Assembly (NCBI GenBank): GCA_002633005.1 | Contig: NMRA01000017.1 | Coordinates: 1,305,474-1,369,473 of the forward strand | Source of the DNA: Phoronis australis | Taxonomy: Eukaryota > Phoronida > Phoronidae | Reading direction: 5' to 3' | DNA length: 64,000 nt | Shown: positions 49,055 to 59,904 of the stretch, piece after piece | Layout: each line of letters begins with the position of its first letter | How positions within the stretch are numbered: the first letter of the stretch is position 1 | The notes under the pieces: model-generated | The model's input: only the letters and a program-made list of their open reading frames with translations | The model's database searches: none | Told to the model about the DNA's origin: nothing | Made by a program: the position numbers and the translations under genes

Positions 49055-50723
49055 AGGAGAATGCCACCCGATTTAATTAGTCTTTTTTGCCGTCTTAATC
49101 GGTCTATATCCACATCGCCCCGCATACGGTCGACCTCACCTTGCCAAGAGGTGTCGCGTTGACCTGTGAGGAAGGTGAGAAACGACGCTAGCGACGTCAG
49201 TGGTTCATATGCACATTGAATGCCGCTATGTTGCGGTGCATCGTTCCCGCTTGTCCGAACTAAGCAGCTGCGAGGAAAGCGGGTATATCGTTTTTTAATT
49301 CATCGAGAGTCCGAAATTCTTTGGAAATGGCTCATGGTAGTGAAGAACGAAATGTACGCTGTAAATAGCAAGTATGATCAGGCCGTGAAACATCTCCGTG
49401 TCTGTGGCCTGCAGACGTCGACAGTGCCTGACGAACATGCCGGCTTACCAAATAACTCCATACGTTCCGTTGTCTGAGCTTGTTCACAGCGCCTCTCTAG
49501 TATTTCTTCATCACTGTATTCCTGTTCGAATTGATAGCCTGTAAAACTTAACGATCCACCTGCGAAGTCGGGACTGATGAGCTCTACGAGCTCTTCCTAA
49601 GTCGGGATTGAGAGTTGCTATTTTGGCGTTTATTACTGAGCGTTCTGTTTCAAAATGAATTATTCTCACCCTAACCAATACTTATACAAAACTGAAGCAA
49701 AGTCCGTCTCATTAGAAGCAATTCGTAATGCCCTTGGAGTGTTCGTGAGTGCAAACGATTTGAGAAGCCAGCAATGAATAAATCACTGCGTTACCGGCTT
49801 TAGGTGCAATAAAACTAATTGACGGTACACCGGCCGAGGCCGTGTGAGCTAATGCTAAATTTCGTGTTTGCTGGCAGAAGCTGTTGTGAAACAACTCGAT
49901 TTCCATATCACGGACACGTGTTAGGGGAATCTTTAGTACATTTACATTACTCAAGTAATGATTGTCAATGTACAACTTCTGCCCTGACGGTGCTGTGGCC
50001 AAAACGCGAACATGAATTCGCGGCCCCCGACGAGTAAGTAGATTTGCAGTTTTGTGGCTAATTCACCAACATAAACAGGTGCACATTACTTTGGCTCGCC
50101 AGTATAGTATTTTCTTGACTTGAAGTTTAGTTTCCAGTGAACTTTGGCTGGTTTATGTTCGTGATGTCTGATCATTTTCCGAGCCACTGGCCCGACGGCG
50201 GAGTCAATCCGGCCGGCCGCGACGGGCCAGGATAACAAGCGTTTTATGTTTAGAACTAAGGAAATCACTAGTCTAAACAACACAGATCTAGGTTCTCCTG
50301 TCTGTATCTCACGGAAAATAGTTCGAAATTATCTCCGAACAGACCCCAATTTCCTGCTACGGACCTCATTGGCCTGCCGAACTCTGTAGGCTACGGTGTG
50401 TCCAAATACCAATAAATCCGTAAGAGCTAGTGAAATAAAACAACACATTTTTATAAGAACTCGGTGTATTTATAATGGTTTTACATCGAAGTTTGATGAT
50501 TTATTGGTGTTAAACGATGATTTCAAGCGATAAGCTGACACCAGTAACCCGTGTTGTGAACTGCTGAACAGACTGCGTGTGGAACCGATGACGTCATTGG
50601 ATAATTTCAACACCTCCGTCTGCCGTCAGGTGTCAGGTAACGCAACCGTACGTGTCGTGATGGAGTAGAACTACTCGATCTAAATTGATACAAATTAGGT
50701 TGTTTTTTGGGTGGCATGCTCCT
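49055..50723 (+). mobile_element. TTAA-flanked transposon copy 3, nested head-on in copy 2
   Basis: TTAA at 49051-49054 and 50724-50727 brackets AGGAGAATGCCACCC and its near-perfect inverse GGGTGGCATGCTCCT. The flanks rejoin as CCGA-TTAA-GACGG, the subterminal sequence of copy 2 in inverse orientation, proving precise insertion. A decayed THAP-like region lies at about 49220-49440. Confidence 0.9.
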
Positions 50724-50899
50724 TTAAGACGGTTAAAAAGACTAATTAAATCGGGTGGCATTCTCCTTTAAATTTTAAAACTTCTACTGAACACTTTTTT
50801 GTTTCGAAATATGGTATGCACGGAAAATTTGTTCAACGAATTTCCCGTGCTAGCCACTTTTTTGAACAAATCGAACTGTATAAGTGATACTTATTACTG

Positions 50900-52150
50900 A
50901 GTTTTTTGTTTCCCGCCACGTTATGTCATCAGTGGAAGCCGTTGGTAAGTTGAAAGCAATGGCGGATAGTAGTGGTTTTGTAAGTTACAAAAGCTTAGAG
51001 AGCAAGTGTTATGGAGACAGGTACGGAGATGGGGTTGAAGACGACACTCAGGACCTAGGTGAAACAGATAATGAGTTAGACCTCGCCATATCAGCAGACT
51101 GCGTGTCTGAGGCCGTACGAACTCTACCCTCTCGCACCGGCGTCATCTGCGAGTGAAGCCGAGTCAGAAGCTACTCAATCTGTGGACAGTCCTGATATCA
51201 AAACCACACACGATTTAATTTTGTAACCACTTTAGTGTCATGCAAAATGTATATGTCTCAAACTGTGAATCCATAACCGAAAGTTTTACCATATGACGTC
51301 CAAGCCCGAGTTGCGAATAGCGGCCATATTGATGCCGTGTGCGTATGTCAGGAATGATCATATCTAATTATTGTCATGCTAACTGGGTTTTATTACAGGT
51401 AAATGATGCTCGTTTCTGTCTTGCCTGTTCCAAAATTATGAAAGCTTTGTACCGTTGTGATTCGTCGACTATTTCTGTCCAGTGCTCTACTCCAGTCTCT
51501 CTGTGCAGGCTGCGGTCGTCACCTCAATTTGCCTGGCATCTGCATTCCGTTTTCTACTATTTGGCATTGACGTATATGTGTTAAGCATGCATTCCTACAA
51601 AAACCTTGAACTAGATTATACTGATTAGAACTTTCTTACTGCAATCACATTCATTATCTGTCACAATTTGATGCTGAAGCTGATACTCAATGTGTGCCTG
51701 GCAACCACGTTCCCAGCAATGGTACAACACTACTTTTGTCCATCAAATGCACTTACACGTTGGAGATACCTTTATCAAATCTCCGTTTCTGCGACTAGTC
51801 GAAGCACGATTCTTCAAAATTGGCTGAGCATAGCGCGTGGTCCCTGAACTTGGATCGCTTGCTCTACCGTGTACTGTCATACCCGTGTCCCACGTACGCA
51901 CCTGTGCCATTTCTGGGCGGTCTTAGGGTCTTTTGGAAACCCCAAAACTGAAATATTATCTGTAAGGTTGCTATTACTACTTCCACTGCACACGCATCTT
52001 TTCATAATACTCGTCTAAAGCAATATTCAACTCTTTTCGAGTTCACGGCTGGTGTAGAACAACAATGGCGGAGACCGGACTTCCACTGATGACGTCACAC
52101 AAAATTCACATATTTTAATTATTAAAACTGTGACCCCTGGTAGAGTAGGC
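50900..52150 (+). mobile_element. Unclassified repeat unit, plus copy, containing a short open frame
   Basis: The segments at 50915-51090 and 52046-52096 reappear in inverse orientation at 53690-53975, so these are two copies of one element facing each other with a foldback element between them. Shared blocks include AGTTACAAA, ACACTCAGG..GTAGGTGAAA and GGCTGGTGTAGAACAACA. The ends were not located. Confidence 0.5.
50923..51156 (+). pseudogene. Decayed open frame of a mobile-element-like protein
   Basis: It begins MSSVEAVGKLKAMADSSGFV and is rich in Asp and Glu. Shifting frame near 51110 gives RPYELYPLAPASSASEAESE, an acidic Tyr-Pro-Leu-Ala motif resembling the N-terminal part of the P2X7-domain-like proteins repeated in several invertebrate genomes. 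The inverse copy at about 53.8 kb has the same start but early stops. Function unknown. Confidence 0.4.
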
Positions 52151-52271
52151 ATCCAATCACCTTAAATACTTGATATTATTATTATTATTTTACGCAATGA
52201 CATAAGGGACACTCGCATTGTCATTCCATAACTTAGTGTGACATTTTGTCTCTCAAATGTATACCAAACCA

Positions 52272-53089
52272 ATAAATATAGATTATTACATAGCGAAGTC
52301 GTTATCCCCCGTATTCTAGAGCCCGAGTGGATTTTGGAGAATTATCTCCAGTATCCACGAAGGCTCTAGATAAGGGGGATAACGACTGAGAACATGTAAT
52401 AATCTATTTATACCACATACTGAACGAGAAACATTGCAATGAATCGATCTACCTTTCTCGACTCGCCCCGGCTTTGTAACTACTTTCTATGTGAGAGGCC
52501 CGGGGTCGGAGGTAGTGACCTTTTAAGAAAAGCCGAGCTATTTTTGTCAAATAATGCTTTTACTCAAAACCAATTGAAAATTTAAACAAAATAGAAATAA
52601 AGTGAATCTATAAATTAAGGTTTAGCAACTATTATAGCGGATATCGTGTCATCAGGATCCTTTGGCTTGAGCACTATACTCAGTTACCAGTGGTAACCTA
52701 CTTTAGCAGACGACATTTTCCCGGTCGAAGCTTGGCGTGATACAATGTGTAGTAAGTTATAATAGTTTCTAAACCTTAATTTATAGATTTCTATTTTGTT
52801 TAAACTTTCAATTGGCTTTGAGTAGAAGCATTATTTGACAAAAATAGCTCGGCTTTTCTTAAAAGGTCACGACCTCCGACCCCGGGTCTCTAACATAGAA
52901 AGTAGTTACAAAGCCGAGGCGAGAGAGGTAGACCGACTCATTGCAATGTTTCTCGTTCAGTATGTGGTATAAGTAGATTATTACTTGTTCTCAGTCGTTA
53001 TCCCCCTTTTCGTGGATTTTGGAGAATTATCACCCGAGGTCTCTAGATAAAGGGGATAACGACTTCGCCATGTAATAATCTATATTTAT
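52272..53089. mobile_element. 818-bp foldback element with palindromes inside its arms
   Basis: The arms 52272-52640 and about 52745-53089 are reverse complements at high similarity, from ATAAATATAGATTATTACAT at the outside to CTATAAATTAAGGTTTAG at the centre. Each arm starts with its own hairpin: GTCGTTATCCCCC and GGGGGATAACGAC face each other within the left arm (52298-52390), with a similar pair in the right arm. No protein-coding potential. Confidence 0.85.
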
Positions 53090-53329
53090 CCCCGATAAGA
53101 TTTTTATTTTGTGAAGCGCTCTCGCTAATGTCTGGCGTGAAAGCGCAACAATGCGTCACAAGCCACGTTCATACTGGCATCTCAGATTACTTCGAGGCGG
53201 GGAAGATTTGCCCTCTACTAGCTTTCAAACTTGATAGAGCTAGACACCTCTTAACTCAAAAATGCATAGCCAATTTTATTCACAAGCACACACGGTAGTA
53301 ACATGTACATGTTTGTATGTGTCTAACTT

Positions 53330-53392
53330 TTATGTATGTATTTATGTATGTACGTAAGTATGTATGTATGTATGTATGTATGAATAAATGTA
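53330..53392. repeat. ATGT microsatellite
   Basis: Repeated ATGT/GTAT units with a few substitutions, longest pure run near 53357-53382. The overlapping open frame of alternating Tyr, Val, Cys and Met is a by-product. Confidence 0.9.
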
Positions 53393-53689
53393 TCCGTACA
53401 TATTGCAACTTGTCCCAAGTACAATATTCGAATGCTATGCACATTAGTCAACAATACACAAGTTGGTCTTCTGTTTGGAGACACAGTATACAGATTTCAC
53501 GGAGGTGACTGGTTTCCTCAACAGCTTATGAAGTTTATACAGAGAAGAATTTGTCCAGAGACTTACACTTAAACCCTTCACACTATGGTGCCGTCATAAA
53601 TGCTTGCATTCGGTTACCAACAAATTTGGTATGATATTTTTGAGAATTTCTTCTTCAATTTGTGTACTTTTAATCAAAAATCAAAGCAA

Positions 53690-54175
53690 AAATAAATTAT
53701 TAAAATTTTCATTTGACGTCATCAGTGGATCCGGTTTCCACAATTGTGTTGTTCTACACCAGCCGAGAGGTCTAACTGATTACCTGTTTCACCTACGGCC
53801 TGAGTGTCTTCTTCACCACATCTTTATGTCGGTCTTCCTAATACTCGTCAAGCACGCTCTCTAAGTCTTTGTAACTTACAAAATCACTACTATCGGCCAT
53901 TGAATAAATATTGGCAGCAGACCAACGTCTTCCATTGATGATATCACATGGTGGGAAACTAAAAAAATCATTATTTTTCAACATTCGAAGGTCCTCAGTT
54001 ACTTCCCAAAATAAGTGCTTTTAGCTCGATGTAGTTTTATAAAATTATTATACACGTTCTAAAACCTCAAAAATACAAAAATTCATTGTAGAAACGCCCT
54101 AAAAGGATACTAAAGCCTGTTTTGATGATTTCAACCAATTCTCGTTCTGCAACCTGCTAATGAGTCTCCTTTACT
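53690..54175 (-). mobile_element. Unclassified repeat unit, minus copy, with 60-bp terminal motif
   Basis: This is the inverse partner of 50900-52150. The far end carries the AAAAGGA.ACTAAA motif at 54101 and its reversed form at 54163-54173, so the element probably ends near 54175. The protein frame seen in the plus copy is interrupted here. Confidence 0.5.
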
Positions 54176-54844
54176 ATACTGTGACATGAAACAACAATGT
54201 ATCAATTTCTCAACTATATTGATAACGACTAAGTACTGTACACCATACTCACATTTTCATGAAAACGACAAGATTTGCGGAGATATTTGACAACGGATTT
54301 TGTCACACAAGCGTTTTCTCGGAGATGAAAATGTCAGCAAGAACACGCGTTTACTCAAGCCACAAGAAGAGACGTGCCCGTGCGCTTCCTGGCACTCCAG
54401 AGAGGACTGAAAACTGATGCAACCACCCGCCGCAGTCCTCACAGTGTATCCAGTTTCGCTGAATGTAGCCTTGTCAAGTGCCCAGGTACGTAGCTAGCTA
54501 TACATGCATTATTTTTCTTCATTGAGCAATTCATTCAAAAGCGGGCACCATCTGGCATAGTGTTTAAAAAAACTGGAGATTAAGTGTTTTCGGCCTATCT
54601 AAGACAGTAAGCCATTCACTTCTGTAGCAAAGAATTCATGTCAACATTCGCAATTTCCTTTAGTAATGTTCAAAAAACTTTTTTACCAGTTAGGTACGTG
54701 CACTAATTTTGGGATATTCGTCCCTTGATCGAAAACGTTTGAGATAATAGAAGTTAACTTTATTTGATAGGTAGAGGTGATTTAGGAGGGAACAGGGACC
54801 CCAAACAATTCTGACTTTACCAAATGTTAAGACTGGTCCTGGTA

Positions 54845-55511
54845 CTCTCTGATATGCCGACATTCTTTTGAAGGGTTTTCATCCCACTGAGTTTTTGGCC
54901 ATTCTTTGCACAGAAGATTTGCTCACTTGTAAATCGATTGCGACTTCTCTTAGAGATTTGTGATTCCCCGGGTTGTCCTCCTCGGATTGAATCAGTTCCT
55001 CAACACGATGCTCGTTTTCTTTCGAACATGCAGTCTTGGGTCTCTCACTGCCACTTTTACGCGCAACAGACCCCGTGTGTTGCGTATTTTAGCAATAAGT
55101 CCATTTTCAGTGGCACGACTCCACCCTTTTCCTTGGAACTCCCTTACGATTCTTCTTCCGCTCCACTCTTTCTCCTTGAAACAGGTTTCAATTGTAAATT
55201 TATCACTTTCACTCAAAGGCATCCTTAAAAACCGGAATATTGGACAGAACTGATTTGGATACAGGTCTGACAACAAAAAAAAACAACAGTATACTTGAGA
55301 CACAGGCATGCATGTTTTTGACAGACAGATGCCAGCACAGCGTGAACACGATGAAAGTCACAGTGATGTTGCAGTTTCACCCTGCTGTATTGAATTTCAC
55401 AGTACTTCCATAAGTTTTTATATTTGACTCGAAAATTTGAACGAATTCGGTTGGTCAATTGCTGAGAAATTACTTGTCAAAAAGTGGCTCACATTTGGGG
55501 ACACCTGATAT
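54845..55511 (-). pseudogene. Tc1/mariner-type transposase relic, N-terminal part
   Basis: From ATG at 55222 the minus strand reads MPLSESDKFTIETCFKEKEW, then SGRRIVREFQGKGWSRAT, a helix-turn-helix start typical of mariner-like transposases. A frame change near 55.07 kb is followed by HRVEELIQSEEDNPGNHKSL and REVAIDLQVSKSSVQRMAKN, the second helix-turn-helix. Then a stop appears and similarity ends before the DDE catalytic core. The upstream CAGGTGTCCCCAAATG near 55505 (minus strand) may be the left inverted terminal repeat. Confidence 0.75.
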
Positions 55512-58175
55512 AAGTATTTACATCTGCCAAGCTTATAATTTTATTATCTCTAGTCTTCCCTTTTTCACAACTAAGATCTGTTGTGGATGCTCATCCGTAA
55601 GACGATACGTGGCCCCGGGGATGTTCCCCAGGTAGATCTACCAACGATTCCTTTCTCTTTTGAGTGGACTAAAGCACATTCGAAATTTCTTTTCACCTGT
55701 TTCTTTGCAGTTTGTTCGTAAGCATCTTCGAATGGAATTTTCCTTTTCTTGTAAGAGTTAACTTGCATAAATTTCAGCACAATAATTAAAAGCAGTTTTA
55801 TCTCAAAATGATCCGAATTTCTTAAACTCCTTGTTTCAATTTTAAGTAATACGCATTCCATATAAAACCAATATTGGTTTCTATTCTTTCTGCACACTGC
55901 CATGTGGCGGTGAAGAAGTACACATGATTACATAATTCAATTAGTCAACGGCATCATTGACCCTCTTGAAGGCAACTGAAGAGCATTGTCAATTTTTTTG
56001 TGAACTCTTGGTCTAGGTTTGAACTTAAACGCTCAACCTAGCTGTTTATATATCCACCATTCCAGGAATTTTTGCGATCTCATGCCTGTTATCTGTTCAC
56101 CTACTGACTGCTTGCGAGACATTTCCTTGTTAACGTTTACAAAGAATTCTACCTGAAAATTATCGGAATTAACCTGTTCACCCACATTACAATGAGTTCA
56201 GTCGCACGCAGTGGATTCATTACATGACACAAGCTACTCCCTACATTATCAGTACATGTTAAATTATCAACGTTTTTGTCTGAACCAACTCTGCCATTTA
56301 CATTGTACAATGCGAAGCTGATAGAAGTTACATAAATACAATAGATCACCTCCATAGTCATTTCTCTCCATGTCTTGCACGTTGGGTACACAATAACTAT
56401 CAAACACGTAACCCTACAAGAGCCAGTACCCGGTGTACCCGCACTTTTAGGAGTATTTTTCTGATTGGGCAGTATCACAGGCTCAATTCAAATTTCAATT
56501 TGATGATAACTCCTTATCAGTCAGTACATACTGCAGTCAGTACATACTGACTGTTGTACCGTACGCAAAAATCATACCTTTTGCTAAGGTTTTTCGTGAT
56601 CCTCATTTTCGTGGACACTCATTTCGGGTTCCTTGGTTAGAAAAAAATCAATATGACTATAATCTAGCCAAAATCACGTGTTTTCATTTGAAATACACGA
56701 CCATTACCAGCAATATTGAAACCGTGAATTGCGCATGCGCGAAAATCACTCAGTTAGCCCNGGACACTCATTTCGGGTTCCTTGGTTAGAAAAAAATCAA
56801 TATGACTATAATCTAGCCAAAATCACGTGTTTTCATTTGAAATACACGACAGTATCTCACGTAATCTCGCGAAGTCCGAAATAATGTACACGACGTCACA
56901 CGGAAATGGACGAACTTTGTATCAAATGAGCATGGATTAGAAATGGATTCTGGGCTTCGAAAAACGATAAATCCCTTCTTGCTTGGGACCACGTTCGACC
57001 CCTAAAATGACCTTGCGTGACAAGCCAACGAATCTGATCTCAAGCAATGAATGGCATAATGTCATCTGCATCTAAGTCCAGATATCACCTCTAATTGACT
57101 GAGGATCAATTCAAGACCAATTTCGTATCGGCAAGAGATATAAATCAGGATTTGACAAATGACAAAAAAAGAGGAAAAATGTTCAGATGTATTTTTCCAC
57201 AAATAGGCTTGTGTGAGGCATATTTTTGTGCCCTAAAATTTAACTAAGATAAACTTTTTTGCACGAATAGTGTCAAAATAACGGAAACCGGAAATAAAAT
57301 AAGAGGAAATCGAAACCAAAAAGAGAAAATCCTCATAAAAGATGAAATTGATAGATCAAGTTAGATTTTGTGACGGAAGGTGGGTTTATAGCCATTTTCA
57401 CGAAAGACGTCGCTCTAGTCGCTTTAAATTCATTCTAGCGACGCAATGCGGAGGTTGATTGAATCAAACTTCTTCACCACTTACTCGATTTATTAAATGA
57501 ACATGCAACGACCGGTAATACAATAACAGTCGTGTGGCTCAGTGTACCTGACACAAGTCAAATCCAACACGGCCGAGAAATGCAGGATGTTTTAAGGTTC
57601 GGGAGCAAAGACTAAAACTGCGCAAAGGAATTTTGTCCGAGTTAAAAGAACACTTACGAGGATTACTATAACGAACAAGAAACCTTGAGAAGTGAAATGT
57701 ACTTAACTATACAGGGTTACACACATTTTCGATAGGGTTGCAGCGACCCCGAAAAAAGCTATGCTATGGGTTTATCAGATGGCACGAGATTTATGAAATT
57801 ACGAGCGCTCGGGCATAAATCATATCCCAGCTTCTTTTTTTCTTTCATAGCGCGCACGAACGATTGCGAAAAATACAGCGATTTCACAGTCATCATCGTC
57901 TTAATAATTGAAATAATAACGAAAAGCTCAAACTATATCGATGATTGCGGGTCTTCTGGTGACGTAATAACATCACAGCAAAATGATGCGGTACTTTGTT
58001 TACCTCGTTTCCAAATGCATGTGTCACGTATTGCACTATGTGGATTGAGAAAAATTATTTAAGTTCAATAATATTATTTTGCGCAGCTTAAAATATTAAT
58101 TGGGTGAACCTCAACATCAGTATTTATAACGTTTTTGAATTTGAAACTATTTTATTCCTGGGTTCCTATTAAAAG
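55512..58175. other. Intergenic, no gene recognised
   Basis: No coding homology was seen. It contains an exact 89-bp repeat at an N and a copy of a dispersed repeat (about 57105-57150). A 110-codon minus frame at 55571-55903 does not resemble any family I know. Confidence 0.45.
56613..56850. repeat. Exact 89-bp direct repeat abutting an N
   Basis: The block 56613-56701, beginning GGACACTCATTTCGGGTTCC, is repeated without a difference at 56762-56850. The second copy starts at the base immediately after the single N at 56761. This is what an unmerged contig overlap or haplotype join looks like. Confidence 0.9.
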
Positions 58176-58713
58176 ATGATAATAATCAATAAAGATCCTT
58201 TTGAAACCGAAAAGCCGTACCTTGAGGCTGTCGGTGTACAGTCGGTTCGTCCATTTCTCAGGGACTTTGTTCACCACCAGATGCGCCCTCTCTCGTTGTG
58301 AAATAAAACAATAAGAGCATCGCCACCCCAACCTCAGACCCATTACGTCTATTCAAAAACATGGCAGGGACCTACATCACCAGGTCTCTGATGAGGATTT
58401 CAGTGTATTAAGTCAACATCTATATAAAATATATACAGATAAGTGGAAGCGTAGGATACGGGAGGCTATCGAGATTCACATCCATAGACCAAGTCTGAAC
58501 AGAGATCCCGTTCTTGACTTACCTGCGGTGTACTCGGACCTGCTACGGGATTCCCCTTAACATTAGGGAATCCCCCATGTTGTATTGTTTTATTCCACAA
58601 GAGAGGGCGCACCTGGTGGTGAACCAAGCCCGTGAGAAATGGACGAAACGGCTGTTCACCGACAATCTAAAGGTCCGACTTTTCGGTTTCAAAAGCATCT
58701 TTATTTAGTATTA
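58176..58713 (+). mobile_element. Penelope-like fragment between inverted repeats
   Basis: The centre (about 58370-58560) encodes DEDFSVLSQHLYKIYTDKWK, RRIREAIEIHIHRPSLNRDP and VLDLPAVYSDLL. This resembles the C-terminal GIY-YIG endonuclease end of Penelope-like retroelements, where REA..I....P.LNRD.G is conserved. It is flanked by inverted arms (58180-58312 and 58578-58710) that both still read HLVVN, EKWT.RL and KVRLFGFK. Penelope-like elements often carry inverted or complex terminal repeats. The reverse transcriptase is absent. Confidence 0.6.
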
Positions 58714-59904
58714 TCGTTTTTTAGTTTAAAGCGGTCATAAACCACCTTTCCGTCAAAGAAGTATATTTTTTATTTCGACCACTCACAAGATTAGTCTCAG
58801 ATGAAGCAAAGTGGTTTGCAAACAAGTGACAGTTCGTCGATTATTCGGTGAGACGATGTTTGGCGCGTAAAATGCACACGTCGTATCAAGATAGCTTGTA
58901 GAGACTGGTCTAGGGCAGCAACGAAATGACAGTTCTTTCGAAGTCTTCAAATCACCTCCAGCTTGACTAAAGATTAATTTGAAACCAATTTCATAACCGT
59001 AAGTGGTCTAAATCAGAGGTTGTTTTCGTGATGGAAGGCGAATTTATAGCCGCTTTAAATTGCTTCATAACAATGTTTCGGAACGCCTTCGGACTCTAGA
59101 AACAAATGCAAGACAGCACATTCATTTTGGTTCTGGTCTGCACCCAAGTCCCTTTTAAAGATGCGAAAAGGAGAAATCCCACGTCTGCATCATATTTGCC
59201 AAAAATTACCTTTTTTAATAATCTGACAAATATAACGTATTTTCAACGCAATGAGTTGTCAACTCAACTATAAACCTTGCCTTAAAGAACTACAAACCAG
59301 TACCGTAAGGGGCGACAAAGAACATGAGAGCCCTCCCACTCGGCACCACTCGCGCCAAGGCATCACTGAAGCTCGTTTGAATTGAGAAAAAAGGCATTGC
59401 TACACCAGTTTAGCTAGCATCAGGTGAATTTCTAATTCCTAAATGTGAGCTAAAATATAGCTGTGCACTATTTCAATTTTCAAAACAAGCATCGACCAGA
59501 ACCAAATATATGCCTTATTGGCATAACCTATAGTCAAACCCAGAACGATGACTAGTTAAACATGTAACAAGTTTCTTTCCAATTAAATACTGACGCTAAA
59601 AAACTCCAACTCGCTGCTAAAATACTAAAACACAACAGCTCAAGATTAGCGATTCAGGGGTATGTTTCACTAAAAGACTTTGGTGGCAACTAATTAGTTA
59701 CGACATATTTATGAGATCTAAACCAGGTGTAAATCAGACTTTAAGTGCAGAAAAATCCCAACTTGAGTTGTCAGCTAAAGATTAACTTCATGCTGAGTCG
59801 CAAAGTTGCAACCTGTCCGTGAAACAAGCACCAGTAGCTACAAAAATGAACTTAACTTTCGCTTAATAAAGGTTGCTAAAGAAGCAAGATCTAGAAATAC
59901 TAAA
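58714..59904. other. Downstream flank of the LRIF1-like gene
   Basis: No coding homology. It includes a third copy of the dispersed repeat around 58945-59030 (AAACCAATTTCATAACCGTA, then TCTAAATCAG). The minus-strand 3' UTR of the neighbouring gene must lie at its right edge, but a standard AATAAA was not found close to the stop. Confidence 0.4.
58945..59030. repeat. Dispersed repeat, three copies in the window
   Basis: A pattern of TCACCTCCAG-like sequence, then ATT-A-TTGA-ACCAATTTC-TA, then GTG-TCTAAATCA recurs at about 38810-38885, 57080-57150 and 58945-59030, all in plus orientation with 20-30% differences by eye. No termini or coding sequence recognised. Confidence 0.5.

Larger units (their letters stand above)
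47420..50767 (-). mobile_element. TTAA-flanked transposon copy 2, minus orientation, interrupted by copy 3
   Basis: TTAA at 47416-47419 and 50768-50771 brackets AGGAGAATGCCACCC at the left and GGGTGGCATTCTCCT at the right. Copy 3 sits inside it at a TTAA only about 40 bp from its end. Removing copy 3 and one TTAA leaves 1675 bp, almost the same as copy 3. TTAA target sites plus a THAP-like domain suggest the Kolobok superfamily. Confidence 0.85.

Noticed and set aside
55571-55903. 110-codon minus-strand frame
   Set aside because: No homology or repeat membership recognised; no splice or promoter context.
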